Source: Bacteroidota bacterium
GTDB lineage: Bacteria; Bacteroidota; Bacteroidia; Chitinophagales; Saprospiraceae
Length of the DNA stretch: 64,000 bases
Reading direction: 5' to 3'
Assembly: GCA_029781865.1 (NCBI GenBank)
Contig: JAKOVW010000093.1
Coordinates: 192,718-256,717, forward strand
Under the pieces are notes generated by a model that saw only the letters and a program-made list of their open reading frames with translations, was not told where the DNA came from and did no database searches. How positions within the stretch are numbered: position 1 is the stretch's first letter; each line of letters starts with the position of its first letter. Below are positions 38,548 through 47,687 of this stretch, one piece after another. The position numbers were made by a program, and so were the translations under genes.

Positions 38548-40350
38548 ATGCCTGATATCATCCATTTACTCAATGACCTCGTGGTCAATCAGATTGCGGC
38601 AGGTGAAGTGATCCAGCGGCCCGCTTCCGTGGTCAAGGAACTGATGGACAATGCGATTGATTCTGGTGCCACGGAAATAAAATTACTCGTTAAAGATGCA
38701 GGTAAGACGCTGATTCAATTGAGCGACAATGGTTGTGGAATGTCTCCCACGGATGCAAGAATGGCCTTTGAAAGACATGCTACTTCAAAAATCAAATCCG
38801 CAGAAGATTTATTCCTGATCCAGACGAAAGGATTTCGCGGTGAAGCACTCGCTTCCATTGCTGCCGTTGCCCAGGTCGAGTTAAAAACAAAACCGGCCTC
38901 AGATATTACCGGAACCCGCGTAGTCATTGCTGATTCAAAAGTAAAATCACAGGAACCCTGTGCCTGCCCTACCGGAACTCAGATCCAGGTGAAAAATTTA
39001 TTTTACAATGTACCGGCCAGACGCAAATTCCTCAAAGCAGATTCTGTGGAATCCCGCCATATCCACGATGAATTCATCTACCAGGCCTTGTCCTTTCCGG
39101 AAATTGCCTTCAGCTACCAGGTAGATGAAAATCTCATGTATCAACTGGCCCCTGGAAATCTGAAACAGCGCATTGTAAATATCTATGGGAAAAAATACCA
39201 GGATTTTTTAATTCCCGTAACTCCACATTCAGATGTGGTAGAAATTAATGGATTTATCGGCAAACCGGAAATCGCAAAAAAGTCGAAAGGCGAACAAATC
39301 CTGTTTGTCAACCGGCGCTTTATCCGCAGTCCATACCTGATGCATGCAGTCCGGTCTTCGTATGAAAACATTATACCGGAAGAGCATCTTCCCTTTTATA
39401 TTTTGTTTTTGAATATCGATCCTGCACAAATCGATGTCAATGTGCATCCCACCAAACATGAAATCAAATTTGAAGACGAACGATTGATCTACCAGTTTCT
39501 GAAAGCAGCTACGCGATTTGCACTGGGACAATTTTCACTTACCCCTCAAATCGACTTTGAAGAATCAAAACCGGGAATTGAACGATTGATGGGTACAGGG
39601 CCCAATTCTTTTAATCCTGCCCGATCCAACCAGGCTCCGATTCAAAATACCGGAAGTCAGGTATCCTGGGTTCAATTGGTCAATCCGCATGGCGATCCAT
39701 CAATCGTGCCGGTGCAGCGGGATGATTCGTTTGCGAAACAGCCTGAACAGCAGACCGAAGAACAAATTCAAATGGAAGCAACAGATGATGATTTCCGCAT
39801 CGTCCAATTTCATTCATCGTATTTAATGGTGCAGCTCAAATCCGGAATAACCATCATCGACCAGCAATTTGCACATGAACGCGTGTTGTATGAATATTAT
39901 AAAAGCATTTTGAATAAAGGAGAAACACAAATTCAAAAATTGTTATTTCCGCAAAATTTGCATTTGAGTCATCCGGATGCCATTCAGCTGAATCAGATTT
40001 TACCGCAACTACAGAAAATTGGTTTTGAAATTGAAGAATTTGGTTCCGACTCTTTTGTCATTCATGGAATGCCGGCAATGCTCGAAGGTAAATATGCCGA
40101 ACAGGAACTCATCTTACGGTTGCTGAACCAATATAAATCGAATCTGGAGTTTGAATTACCTTTGGAAGAAAATCTGGCGAGGTCTATGGCTATGAGCAGC
40201 TCAATTAAAAGAGGAAAGCCTTTGAGTGATGAAGAAATGAAAGCCCTGGTAGAACAATTGTTCCTTTGTGAAATTCCCTATTCAAATCCATTCGGTAAAA
40301 AATGTTTGTTTCACATGAGCATCGAAGAATTACGTAAAAAATTTAGCTAA
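38548..40350 (+). CDS. mutL: DNA mismatch repair protein MutL
   Basis: 600 aa. N-terminal GHKL ATPase intact: NQIAAGEVIQRPASVVKELMDNAIDSG (catalytic Glu31, Mg-binding Asn35), DNGCGM, RHATSKI and GFRGEALASIAAVA. The C-terminal dimerisation domain lacks the endonuclease signature. DQHAxxExxxxE is DQQFAHERVLYE, with Asp438 and Glu444/Glu449 kept but His replaced by Gln440. The CPHGRP site is NPFGKK (580-585), and the ACxxA(I/V)(R/K) motif is altered (SMAMSSSIKRG). The enzyme may thus be a non-nuclease MutL, as reported for other lineages that lack these motifs. It heads the mutL-rhomboid-rhomboid-EEP run. Confidence 0.95.
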   Translation: MPDIIHLLNDLVVNQIAAGEVIQRPASVVKELMDNAIDSGATEIKLLVKDAGKTLIQLSDNGCGMSPTDARMAFERHATSKIKSAEDLFLIQTKGFRGEALASIAAVAQVELKTKPASDITGTRVVIADSKVKSQEPCACPTGTQIQVKNLFYNVPARRKFLKADSVESRHIHDEFIYQALSFPEIAFSYQVDENLMYQLAPGNLKQRIVNIYGKKYQDFLIPVTPHSDVVEINGFIGKPEIAKKSKGEQILFVNRRFIRSPYLMHAVRSSYENIIPEEHLPFYILFLNIDPAQIDVNVHPTKHEIKFEDERLIYQFLKAATRFALGQFSLTPQIDFEESKPGIERLMGTGPNSFNPARSNQAPIQNTGSQVSWVQLVNPHGDPSIVPVQRDDSFAKQPEQQTEEQIQMEATDDDFRIVQFHSSYLMVQLKSGITIIDQQFAHERVLYEYYKSILNKGETQIQKLLFPQNLHLSHPDAIQLNQILPQLQKIGFEIEEFGSDSFVIHGMPAMLEGKYAEQELILRLLNQYKSNLEFELPLEENLARSMAMSSSIKRGKPLSDEEMKALVEQLFLCEIPYSNPFGKKCLFHMSIEELRKKFS

Positions 40351-40355
40351 GATTC

Positions 40356-40970
40356 ATGTATCAGATTACAGAAGCAGTTAAACATCTTATCATCATCAAT
40401 GTCATTTTATTTTTGGCATCTATGAGCATTCTGGGAGACTACAAATACTATCTCTATTTGTTTTATCCGGAAAGTACGATGTACAGGCCCTGGCAGGTAA
40501 TTACCCATATGTTTATGCACGGGAGTTTTTCCCACCTGTTTTTTAATATGATGACTCTATTTTTTATCGGACCATTGATGGAACAGGATTTGGGAACTAA
40601 AAAATTCCTCACGTTTTATTTTGGTTGCGGTCTCGGAGGAGCCATACTTCATATCTTGTCCAAATTCGTGCTGATTCATTATTTCAATAATTATGATGAA
40701 TTGAATATCCCGGTCATCGGAGCTTCGGGTGCTATCAACGGTTTGTTTGTCGGACTGGCTTATTTGTATCCCAATCTTCCCATGAGTCTGATGTTTATTC
40801 CTATCCCTATTAAGGCAAAATACCTTGCCATGTTTTTTCTTGCTGCAGATCTTTTCTGGGGCTTGAGTGGTTATCATACCGGTATTGCGCACTATGCCCA
40901 CCTGGGAGGTGCATTGTTTGGCTTGCTGATGCTGATGTATTGGCGCCATAACAGACGATACGGCCGATAA
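40356..40970 (+). CDS. rhomboid family intramembrane serine protease
   Basis: 204 aa, about six membrane helices. The catalytic Ser is in VIGASGAINGL and the catalytic His in YAHLGGALFG; the HGSFSHLFFNM loop is the family HxxxHxxxNM region. Cleaves transmembrane substrates in the membrane; targets unknown. Starts 5 bp after the mutL stop, so probably co-transcribed with it. Confidence 0.92.
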   Translation: MYQITEAVKHLIIINVILFLASMSILGDYKYYLYLFYPESTMYRPWQVITHMFMHGSFSHLFFNMMTLFFIGPLMEQDLGTKKFLTFYFGCGLGGAILHILSKFVLIHYFNNYDELNIPVIGASGAINGLFVGLAYLYPNLPMSLMFIPIPIKAKYLAMFFLAADLFWGLSGYHTGIAHYAHLGGALFGLLMLMYWRHNRRYGR

Positions 40971-41142
40971 CCAATTAATAATTGAATCGAATAAATACTT
41001 TATTGAACCGATGATAAGCGAAAGTCCGTATTTTGAGATTAGATTAATATTCGTATTCCCCGGTTTCTGAAATCAGTAAAGGCAATCAGGCATTGTCTAT
41101 ATAAACTGATAGATGGCTTCCGGAAAAAATTGAATTTTAAAC

Positions 41143-42033
41143 ATGTTTGATTCTATTTATAAAGACATACAGTACCGAATTCGTACAGGTGGTTTCTGGG
41201 TGCGATGCATTGCTTTATGTATTGCTGTCTTTTTAATTATCAATTTGGTGCGCGCTTATTTTACTTTCACCAATGACGGGTTTCCGGGTGTACTGTATTA
41301 CGATATCATACACAGCATCAGTCTTTCGTCTACGCTAAAACATGATTTGTATTTTCCCTGGGTTTGGATCACCCACATTTTTTTACACGAAGGCTTTTTC
41401 CATTTGTTATGGAATATGCTCTGGCTATTCTGGATCGGAAGCATTGTGGAAGATCTGATTGGCAGCAGACATGCGATACTGATCTTCTTTGAAACGGCAA
41501 TCGCAGGCGGTATTTTTTTCATTATCAGTGCAGCCTTATTTCCATGGTATAAAGGTATAGAAGTGCATGCTTATGGAGCCTCTGCTGCCGTTACCGGATT
41601 GTTGTTTGCAGCTGCGACCCTTTCTCCGAAATATGAAGTCCGGCTGATTCTTATCGGCAATGTGCAGATTAAATATCTCGCGCTAGTGGTATTGATTCTC
41701 GATCTTTTGTTTGCAGGAGAAAACACAAACAGCGGTGGTCATTTTGCACATATCGGAGGTGCATTCTGGGGATGGATGTACATCACTTTACTGCGAAGCG
41801 GATACGCCATGGATAGCTGGCTTTCTCTTTTTAAACGCAGGACAAAAAATGCAGCTTCAAAATATACTGAAAACAGAAGATTCAACAGTCCGGGAAAAAA
41901 ACAATCCAATACCCCTGCTCCCATTCCTAAAGAAGAAAAATTGAATAAAATTCTCGACAAAATTAAAACACAGGGAATGGAAAAACTGACCTCCGAAGAA
42001 AAAGACTTCCTCGAACACATCAGCAAAGAATAA
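41143..42033 (+). CDS. rhomboid family intramembrane protease with cytoplasmic tail
   Basis: 296 aa, paralogue of the preceding gene: HEGFFHLLWNML, then YGASAAVTGL with the catalytic Ser (GASA instead of GASG) and HFAHIGGAFWG with the His. A soluble C-terminal segment of about 75 residues (KTQGMEKLTSEEKDFLEHISKE) matches the short DUF6576-type tail on Bacteroidota rhomboids. The GASA variation keeps the Ser, so activity is likely. It precedes the EEP hydrolase by one base. Confidence 0.9.
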   Translation: MFDSIYKDIQYRIRTGGFWVRCIALCIAVFLIINLVRAYFTFTNDGFPGVLYYDIIHSISLSSTLKHDLYFPWVWITHIFLHEGFFHLLWNMLWLFWIGSIVEDLIGSRHAILIFFETAIAGGIFFIISAALFPWYKGIEVHAYGASAAVTGLLFAAATLSPKYEVRLILIGNVQIKYLALVVLILDLLFAGENTNSGGHFAHIGGAFWGWMYITLLRSGYAMDSWLSLFKRRTKNAASKYTENRRFNSPGKKQSNTPAPIPKEEKLNKILDKIKTQGMEKLTSEEKDFLEHISKE

Positions 42034-42034
42034 T

Positions 42035-43084
42035 ATGCTCCGTTTTATTCTTTCGTGCAATATCGTATGGTCCTTCATTTGCGTAGTCATCTATTTTGTA
42101 TCTGCTTTGGATCCTTCCACCTTCTGGTTGTTTTCAGTTTGTAGTTTATTTCTTCCGGTGATCTTTCTGATGAACATTTTATTTGTGTTGTTCTGGATCG
42201 TTTTTCATTGGAGATACACCTGGCTTCCAATACTTACACTTGCCATCGGCTGGCATTCATGGACTCTTTTATTTGCATTCGGTGAAGAAAATAAAAACAA
42301 AAAATGTCAACAGGAAGCATTTACCATCATGAGTTACAATGTCTATGGACTTAAGCAACTCAAGGATACTTCCGAAAGCAAAATGCAAATAAAAAAATCA
42401 AAATTTACCACGTTTATCCGCGAGCATGAACCCGACATATTGTGTGTACAGGAAAACAATTTTTTTTCTGATGACATTATCAATAAAACGGGATTGTATC
42501 CATACTTCCATTACATGATTCAGCATGGCGCCGCTATTTATTCCCGTTATCCAATTTTAGATAAGGGCCTGGTGGATTTTGGCACCCATACCAACAGTTG
42601 TCTATGGGTTGATTTGCTGATCCAGGGGAAAAAATTACGCGTGTACAGTATACATCTGCAAAGCAACCGCATTGTAAAGGATGTAGAAAAAATTACGGAC
42701 GAGCAGGAAGAAAAGAATGAAGAGAAAATCAATGTAATCAAACGCATTTTGCGCAAATACCGCAACTCAGCCATTATACGTACCCGTGAAGCAAGGCAAA
42801 TTGTGGAACATGCAGCACAGTCTCCTTATCCTTGTATCATTGCCGGCGATTTTAACGATACTCCCTTTTCGCATATTTACAAAGTGCTGTCAAAAGGAAG
42901 AAAAGACAGTTTTCTGGCCTGCGGGGACGGTATTGGCACTACTTACATTGGTGCACTTCCTGGATTGCGCATCGATTTTGTTCTGGGCGATGAAAACGTC
43001 ATCCAGTTTTGCAGCCATCGCGTGTTGCATACCAGTTATTCCGATCACAATCCGGTTATGGTCAAATGTTACGCTAAGAGATAA
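42035..43084 (+). CDS. endonuclease/exonuclease/phosphatase (EEP) family protein with N-terminal membrane helices
   Basis: 349 aa. Two to three N-terminal hydrophobic segments (residues 5-90) are followed by an EEP domain: TIMSYNVYGLK, DILCVQENN (catalytic Glu), YSIHLQSN, IIAGDFNDTPF (catalytic Asp/Asn) and SYSDHNPVMV (catalytic Asp-His). The domain hydrolyses phosphodiesters or phosphomonoesters (nucleic acid, phosphoinositide or lipid); the membrane anchor favours an envelope substrate. It starts one base after the second rhomboid stop, in the mutL operon order common in the phylum. Confidence 0.85.
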   Translation: MLRFILSCNIVWSFICVVIYFVSALDPSTFWLFSVCSLFLPVIFLMNILFVLFWIVFHWRYTWLPILTLAIGWHSWTLLFAFGEENKNKKCQQEAFTIMSYNVYGLKQLKDTSESKMQIKKSKFTTFIREHEPDILCVQENNFFSDDIINKTGLYPYFHYMIQHGAAIYSRYPILDKGLVDFGTHTNSCLWVDLLIQGKKLRVYSIHLQSNRIVKDVEKITDEQEEKNEEKINVIKRILRKYRNSAIIRTREARQIVEHAAQSPYPCIIAGDFNDTPFSHIYKVLSKGRKDSFLACGDGIGTTYIGALPGLRIDFVLGDENVIQFCSHRVLHTSYSDHNPVMVKCYAKR

Positions 43085-43346
43085 ACTCACCGCATTTCGA
43101 AATTCGAGAATTTGCCTTTTGCATTGAACATTGCTGTTGATTTCACTTCAAAGGCTAAAACATCACTAACTGCAGTCTCCCTGAAGTCATAGTTTACAAA
43201 AAAACTATTGCAACGGTATATCGGGTAATAAGATTCGAGGGAAAACACAAGTCACCTTTTATCCAACGGACAAACATCATCCAGCTCAATGATTTCAATC
43301 ATTTACCTGCTCTGAAAAAATCAGCCTATTTGCATAAAAATTTACT

Positions 43347-44534
43347 ATGCCTTTTTATCAACGACAGGGGCTGGTCCCGGATAAACGCCATGTGGTTTTT
43401 CGTCAGCCGAATGGAAGTCTTTACCACGAAGAACTCTTTGGCACCGAAGGCTTTTCAGGAATATCTTCCCTGGTCTATCACTTGAATCCGCCTACCATGG
43501 TTAAACTTCATGGTAAATCGTATAGCATTCGTCCGGAAATTGCCATTGAAGACAATCTTCAGGCGAGAAGTTTCCAGGGTTTCGAAATCAAAGCAGAGGA
43601 CGATTATTTGTCAAGCAGAAAGGTTCTTTTTCTCAATGCAGATCTGCAAATTGGACTCGCCGCACCACGGATGAGCACAAAGGATTATTTCTTTAAAAAT
43701 GCAGACGCTGACGAAATGATTTTCGTACACCGGGGTTCGGGTGTTTTAAAAACCATGTACGGCTCCGTTGATTTCAAATATGGAGATTATCTCATTATTC
43801 CCCGTGGCACCGTTTATCAGATTCATTTTGATACAACCGATAATAAATTATTGATTATCGAATCTCATAGTCCCATTGAAATACCTGCACACTATTTAAA
43901 TAAATACGGACAATTTACCGAGCAGTCTCCTTTTTGTGAACGCGATTTTAAATTGCCGCATTCCCTGGAGACTCATGATGAAAAAGGAGATTTCCTGATC
44001 AATATTAAGAAACGCGGATTGATTTATCCTTATGTATATGATTCACATCCTTTTGATGTCGTAGGCTATGACGGCTGTTGCTACCCTTATGCATTTTCCA
44101 TCTTCAATTTTGAACCTATAACAGGCCGCATCCATATGCCGCCACCGGTACACCAGCAATTTCAGGCCCGTAATTTTGTGGTTTGCTCCTTTGTTCCGCG
44201 CATGTATGATTATCATCCACAGGCCATCCCGGCACCGTATCATCACAGCAATATCGACAGTGATGAACTGCTCTATTACGTCGACGGCGATTTTATGAGC
44301 AGAAACAATATTCAAAAAGGGCAGATCACTTTGCATCCGGGAGGTATTCCACATGGACCACATCCCGGTGCCATTGAACGGAGTATCGGAAAAAAAGAAA
44401 CCAATGAACTTGCCGTAATGATCGATCCGTTCAATCCGGTTAAAATCACCAAAGAAGCCCTGAAAATTGAAATGGAAGATTATTACCAGTCCTGGTTAAT
44501 CAAAGAAAAAGAAAAGCAAATGGAAATTGCTTAA
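43347..44534 (+). CDS. hmgA: homogentisate 1,2-dioxygenase
   Basis: 395 aa. Fe(II) enzyme opening the ring of homogentisate to maleylacetoacetate in tyrosine/phenylalanine breakdown. The C-terminal cupin carries the metal site: YHHSNIDSDELLYY (His, Glu) and HPGGIPHGPHPGA (His). The start MPFYQRQGLVPDKRH fits bacterial homologues. It is followed 42 bp later by hppD on the same strand, which catalyses the previous step. Fumarylacetoacetase and maleylacetoacetate isomerase are not in the window. Confidence 0.95.
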   Translation: MPFYQRQGLVPDKRHVVFRQPNGSLYHEELFGTEGFSGISSLVYHLNPPTMVKLHGKSYSIRPEIAIEDNLQARSFQGFEIKAEDDYLSSRKVLFLNADLQIGLAAPRMSTKDYFFKNADADEMIFVHRGSGVLKTMYGSVDFKYGDYLIIPRGTVYQIHFDTTDNKLLIIESHSPIEIPAHYLNKYGQFTEQSPFCERDFKLPHSLETHDEKGDFLINIKKRGLIYPYVYDSHPFDVVGYDGCCYPYAFSIFNFEPITGRIHMPPPVHQQFQARNFVVCSFVPRMYDYHPQAIPAPYHHSNIDSDELLYYVDGDFMSRNNIQKGQITLHPGGIPHGPHPGAIERSIGKKETNELAVMIDPFNPVKITKEALKIEMEDYYQSWLIKEKEKQMEIA

Positions 44535-44576
44535 ATCCGCTCATTGCGAATTATGAATTTGTTTAAAATTTAAATT

Positions 44577-45731
44577 ATGGATAATCTAACTGCAGTTAAA
44601 AATTTCAATTACTCCGAAACAAAAAAAATATTTGAACAAGCGCAGGATTTTTTACCTATTCTTGGCACAGACTATGTTGAACTTTATGTGGGCAATGCCA
44701 AACAGGCTGCACATTATTATAAAACGGCTTTTGGTTTTCAGGATCTCGCATACGCAGGATTGGAAACCGGTGTACGCGATCGCACATCGTATGTATTGCA
44801 ACAGGGAAAAATTCGCCTGGTACTGACAACCCCTTTAGTACAAACCGGAGAAATAGCTGATCACATCAAAAAACATGGCGATGGTGTTAAAGTCATTGCG
44901 CTTTGGGTTAATAATGCATATGATGCATTCGAACAAACGGTAAAACGAGGTGCAAAACCTTTTCTTCAACCGGAATCCATTTCAGACGCCTATGGCGAAA
45001 TACGCAGATCGGGAATCCATACTTATGGAGATACCGTTCATTTGTTTATCGAGCGTACCAATTACTTAGGTTTGTTTATGCCGGGTTATGAACGTTGGGA
45101 GTCTGAATATCATCCCATACCAACCGGTTTAAAATATATAGACCACATGGTTGGAAATGTGGAAATGGGTGGAATGAATGTATGGAGTAAATTTTATGCT
45201 GAAGTAATGGGCTTTTACAATCTCATCACCTTTGATGATAAAGATATCTCTACGGAATACACTGCATTGATGAGTAAAGTTATGACGAACGGAAATGGTT
45301 ATATTAAATTTCCGATCAATGAACCCGCAGTAGGAAAAAAGAAATCACAGGTGGAAGAATATCTGGATTTTTATAATGGCCCCGGATGTCAGCATATTGC
45401 AGTTGCCACAGATGATATCATTTTTACTATTTCTGAAATGCGCAAACGCGGTGTGGAATTTTTATATGTACCCGGATCCTATTACGACACCGTTGGTCAA
45501 CGCGTAGGAATTATCGAAGAAGATCTCAACGAGCTCAAAAAATGGGGAATTATGGTAGACCGCGATGAAGAAGGTTACCTCCTGCAAATATTTACCAAAC
45601 CCGTTGAAGACAGGCCTACTTTGTTTTTTGAAATTATCCAACGCAAAGGAGCTAAATCATTCGGCAAAGGAAATTTCCAGGCATTGTTTGAAAGTATAGA
45701 AGCAGAACAGGCAAGAAGAGGTACGCTTTAA
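44577..45731 (+). CDS. hppD: 4-hydroxyphenylpyruvate dioxygenase
   Basis: 384 aa. Converts 4-hydroxyphenylpyruvate to homogentisate with Fe(II) and O2. Two VOC domains. Iron ligands are seen in YIDHMVGN (His), GCQHIAVATDD (His) and the C-terminal LFFEIIQRKGAKSFGKGNF (Glu), the invariant family tail. It stands directly after hmgA, giving a two-step tyrosine catabolic operon. Its stop is about 50 bp before a perfect inverted repeat. Confidence 0.95.
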   Translation: MDNLTAVKNFNYSETKKIFEQAQDFLPILGTDYVELYVGNAKQAAHYYKTAFGFQDLAYAGLETGVRDRTSYVLQQGKIRLVLTTPLVQTGEIADHIKKHGDGVKVIALWVNNAYDAFEQTVKRGAKPFLQPESISDAYGEIRRSGIHTYGDTVHLFIERTNYLGLFMPGYERWESEYHPIPTGLKYIDHMVGNVEMGGMNVWSKFYAEVMGFYNLITFDDKDISTEYTALMSKVMTNGNGYIKFPINEPAVGKKKSQVEEYLDFYNGPGCQHIAVATDDIIFTISEMRKRGVEFLYVPGSYYDTVGQRVGIIEEDLNELKKWGIMVDRDEEGYLLQIFTKPVEDRPTLFFEIIQRKGAKSFGKGNFQALFESIEAEQARRGTL

Positions 45732-45780
45732 ATTGGAGGCACCTGGTTTAACTTCTGTTTCATTTATTCCTTGAAACGGT

Positions 45781-45796
45781 GCTCCATAAATGGAGC
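45781..45796. promoter_or_regulatory. perfect inverted repeat (GCTCCAT / ATGGAGC) between hppD and the 45811 gene
   Basis: Seven-base arms with a two-base AA centre, in the 79-bp gap between convergent genes. It lacks a clear U tract on either strand, so it is a weak terminator candidate or a protein site. Confidence is low. Confidence 0.4.
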
Positions 45797-45810
45797 AATG
45801 AAAAGCGTAT

Positions 45811-46974
45811 TTACTTAAAACGAACAGGCGTTTTGATCAGAATCCAAACCACCAGCATCATCGCAAGAATTAATGCCAGTTTTTCGCCCACTGTCGCAAG
45901 CCAGTTTATTTTTAAGGATTGTTCGTTTTTCGGCAGGATACCGTCTGCTATTCTGAATACAGGGTTCAAATACAATTTGCAATTCTTTGAATACGCAATT
46001 GTTCTTACATACGATTCATCCGCCTGAAAAGTATGAGACGCATGATTGGAATGCATAACAGAGTCCTTAACAATTCCGTCATTGCTAATAAACACAACTT
46101 TATCTGCAGTATCATTAAATTCGACATTCATAGTCGTCCCATCCGTTTTGCAGGAGGATAATTTTAAATCGCAGGATCTGTCCGGATCAGCAACTGCGTA
46201 TGCATTTCCCGTTTTGAGTTCGTCAAGGGTATGATTCAAATCTTCCTTGCCATCTACCATGGTAAATCTAACGCCAACCTCACCCGGCTTTTGCAAATCG
46301 TGCATATCGTCATTCCCAATGATAAAAACCGGTTTGCCGTGTGTCAATGCAAGATCCCATTCTCCTTCAGAATACCGGTAATGATTGAGCACTTCAATCA
46401 AATGGTAATTGCTGAGTTTTGAAAAATCATTCATTTCATGCCCCTTTCCGAATTGCGGATGTGCAATCACCAACACTTTGCAATCCGGATATACTTCATT
46501 CAATATGTACTGTCTGTCCTGTATGTTGTGAAACAAACTGACTTCCCTGAACTTTGCTTTTTGATATCCGATCACCAGCCGGTGCGCTTTAAACAGATTA
46601 TAACCATATTCATATACAGTCAGAGAATCCGGTTTGCCTTTAAAGTAAATGGCCTGAGGATCATGATAATTGGAGACACCAATAATGTCGTAATGGAGTT
46701 TCGTATATTCCTGAATAATTTCTTCTTTGCTTTGTTTCATTCCGTTGGTCAATCCACCCCAGGCCTTTGCATGCGCATGCAAATTCATCTTTAACCAATT
46801 TGTACCTGAATGCTGATATGGATTGTAAAAGCTGTTTCCGGAAAATGGTTTTCCCTCTTCCAAAGAATAAACCGGGGTGATAAAATGCTGTATAATAGTA
46901 ATGATAATGCCAAATGCGAGAATCCATTTGACGATAAAAAGTAACACAAGAAATGCTGTCCTTAATTGCTTCAC
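45811..46974 (-). CDS. membrane-anchored PHP-domain-like protein
   Basis: 387 aa. One hydrophobic segment near residues 6-30 and another near the C-terminus (residues 355-380) anchor it. The body has NLHAHAKAWGG, YDIIGVSNYHDP, AHPQFGKGH and NDDMHDL, which resemble the metal-binding motifs of the PHP/phosphoesterase fold. Probably a periplasmic metal-dependent hydrolase; the substrate is unknown. It is convergent with hppD. The terminator at 47107-47138 ends the neighbouring 47207 gene upstream of it, so it has its own promoter. Confidence 0.7.
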   Translation of the reverse strand: MKQLRTAFLVLLFIVKWILAFGIIITIIQHFITPVYSLEEGKPFSGNSFYNPYQHSGTNWLKMNLHAHAKAWGGLTNGMKQSKEEIIQEYTKLHYDIIGVSNYHDPQAIYFKGKPDSLTVYEYGYNLFKAHRLVIGYQKAKFREVSLFHNIQDRQYILNEVYPDCKVLVIAHPQFGKGHEMNDFSKLSNYHLIEVLNHYRYSEGEWDLALTHGKPVFIIGNDDMHDLQKPGEVGVRFTMVDGKEDLNHTLDELKTGNAYAVADPDRSCDLKLSSCKTDGTTMNVEFNDTADKVVFISNDGIVKDSVMHSNHASHTFQADESYVRTIAYSKNCKLYLNPVFRIADGILPKNEQSLKINWLATVGEKLALILAMMLVVWILIKTPVRFK

Positions 46975-47106
46975 TGCTATTCAATTGAAATTGCAATATA
47001 CTGTATTTGAACATCAGGACTAAAGAAATTCAGAATACAGTTAACACAGACCGTCACCCCGCAAACACAAAACATATGAACTTTCCAATTATTCAGAGGC
47101 TGGCAA

Positions 47107-47138
47107 TAAAAAAGCCCACGAGTAAATTCATGGGCTTT
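47107..47138 (-). terminator. rho-independent terminator, minus strand
   Basis: Stem GCCCACGA with TCATGGGC (one mismatch) at 47114-47135, and on the minus strand the stem is followed by six U. It lies about 70 bp past the stop of the 47207 lipoprotein gene, which it should terminate. Confidence 0.75.
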
Positions 47139-47206
47139 ATGTTCTCCCCGTTAAAGGATATTCAATCAGGAGTGTTATGGAGAAAAAACCATCTTAAGCA
47201 TCTTGT

Positions 47207-47581
47207 TTATCTTTTAAATCTATTGCTGATTTGATAATTTGTCTGTTGATCCGCTTTTTCGGTCTTATTCAATTTGTCATGCCTCAAACTTTCACCGTAC
47301 CTGGATTGTGGCAAATTCCGGTATCTTTTCTGACTTCTATAAAAAGATTCAAGAGTAGTTGCATGCTCAGTATTTTCATCTTCATATGTGGAATGAGCCT
47401 GATTGATATCAGAGCGATTTTGATCCTGGATAAACCGACCCTTTTTTATTGATGATACCGCAGGAAATTTTTTTTGAGTAGAATTGAAATCCTGAGATTC
47501 CCAGGAAGGCAGGGTGGAATGTGTTGGCGCACAATTGCTCAGCACCAGCGAAATGAAAAGGGCGAATAGAATTTGTTTCAT
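47207..47581 (-). CDS. small predicted lipoprotein
   Basis: 124 aa from ATG at 47581; longer in-frame extensions run through the regulator gene and are not credible. A lipobox LSNC (Cys17) follows a short hydrophobic segment, then a polar, low-complexity, Gln/Ser/Lys-rich body without recognisable domains. Divergent from the MocR regulator. A TACTTTTG box at 47625-47632 on the minus strand fits its promoter and lies about 10 bp from the inverted-repeat operator, so the regulator may control it. Confidence 0.6.
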   Translation of the reverse strand: MKQILFALFISLVLSNCAPTHSTLPSWESQDFNSTQKKFPAVSSIKKGRFIQDQNRSDINQAHSTYEDENTEHATTLESFYRSQKRYRNLPQSRYGESLRHDKLNKTEKADQQTNYQISNRFKR

Positions 47582-47624
47582 GGCCGGAATTTTTTTGTGT
47601 ATTTGAAAAATAGTTTTGACCCAA

Positions 47625-47632
47625 CAAAAGTA
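47625..47632 (-). promoter_or_regulatory. -7 element TACTTTTG of the lipoprotein gene
   Basis: Exact TAnnTTTG on the minus strand, about 44 bp upstream of the ATG at 47581. Confidence 0.45.
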
Positions 47633-47640
47633 TTTCGAAT

Positions 47641-47685
47641 CCGGACTATCTTTGTAGTCCAGATTTAAGATATAAACTAGTCCGG
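47641..47685 (+). promoter_or_regulatory. MocR operator with embedded -7 box
   Basis: CCGGACTA (47641-47648) is followed by inverted half-sites TAGTCC (47655-47660) and TAGTCCGG (47678-47685). The first two form a dyad; the first and third form a perfect 8-base inverted pair 29 bases apart. The plus-strand -7 box TATCTTTG (47647-47654) lies within the dyad, so binding would block the regulator's own promoter. Paired sites at their own promoter are typical of MocR/PdxR regulators. Confidence 0.65.
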
Positions 47686-47687
47686 TT

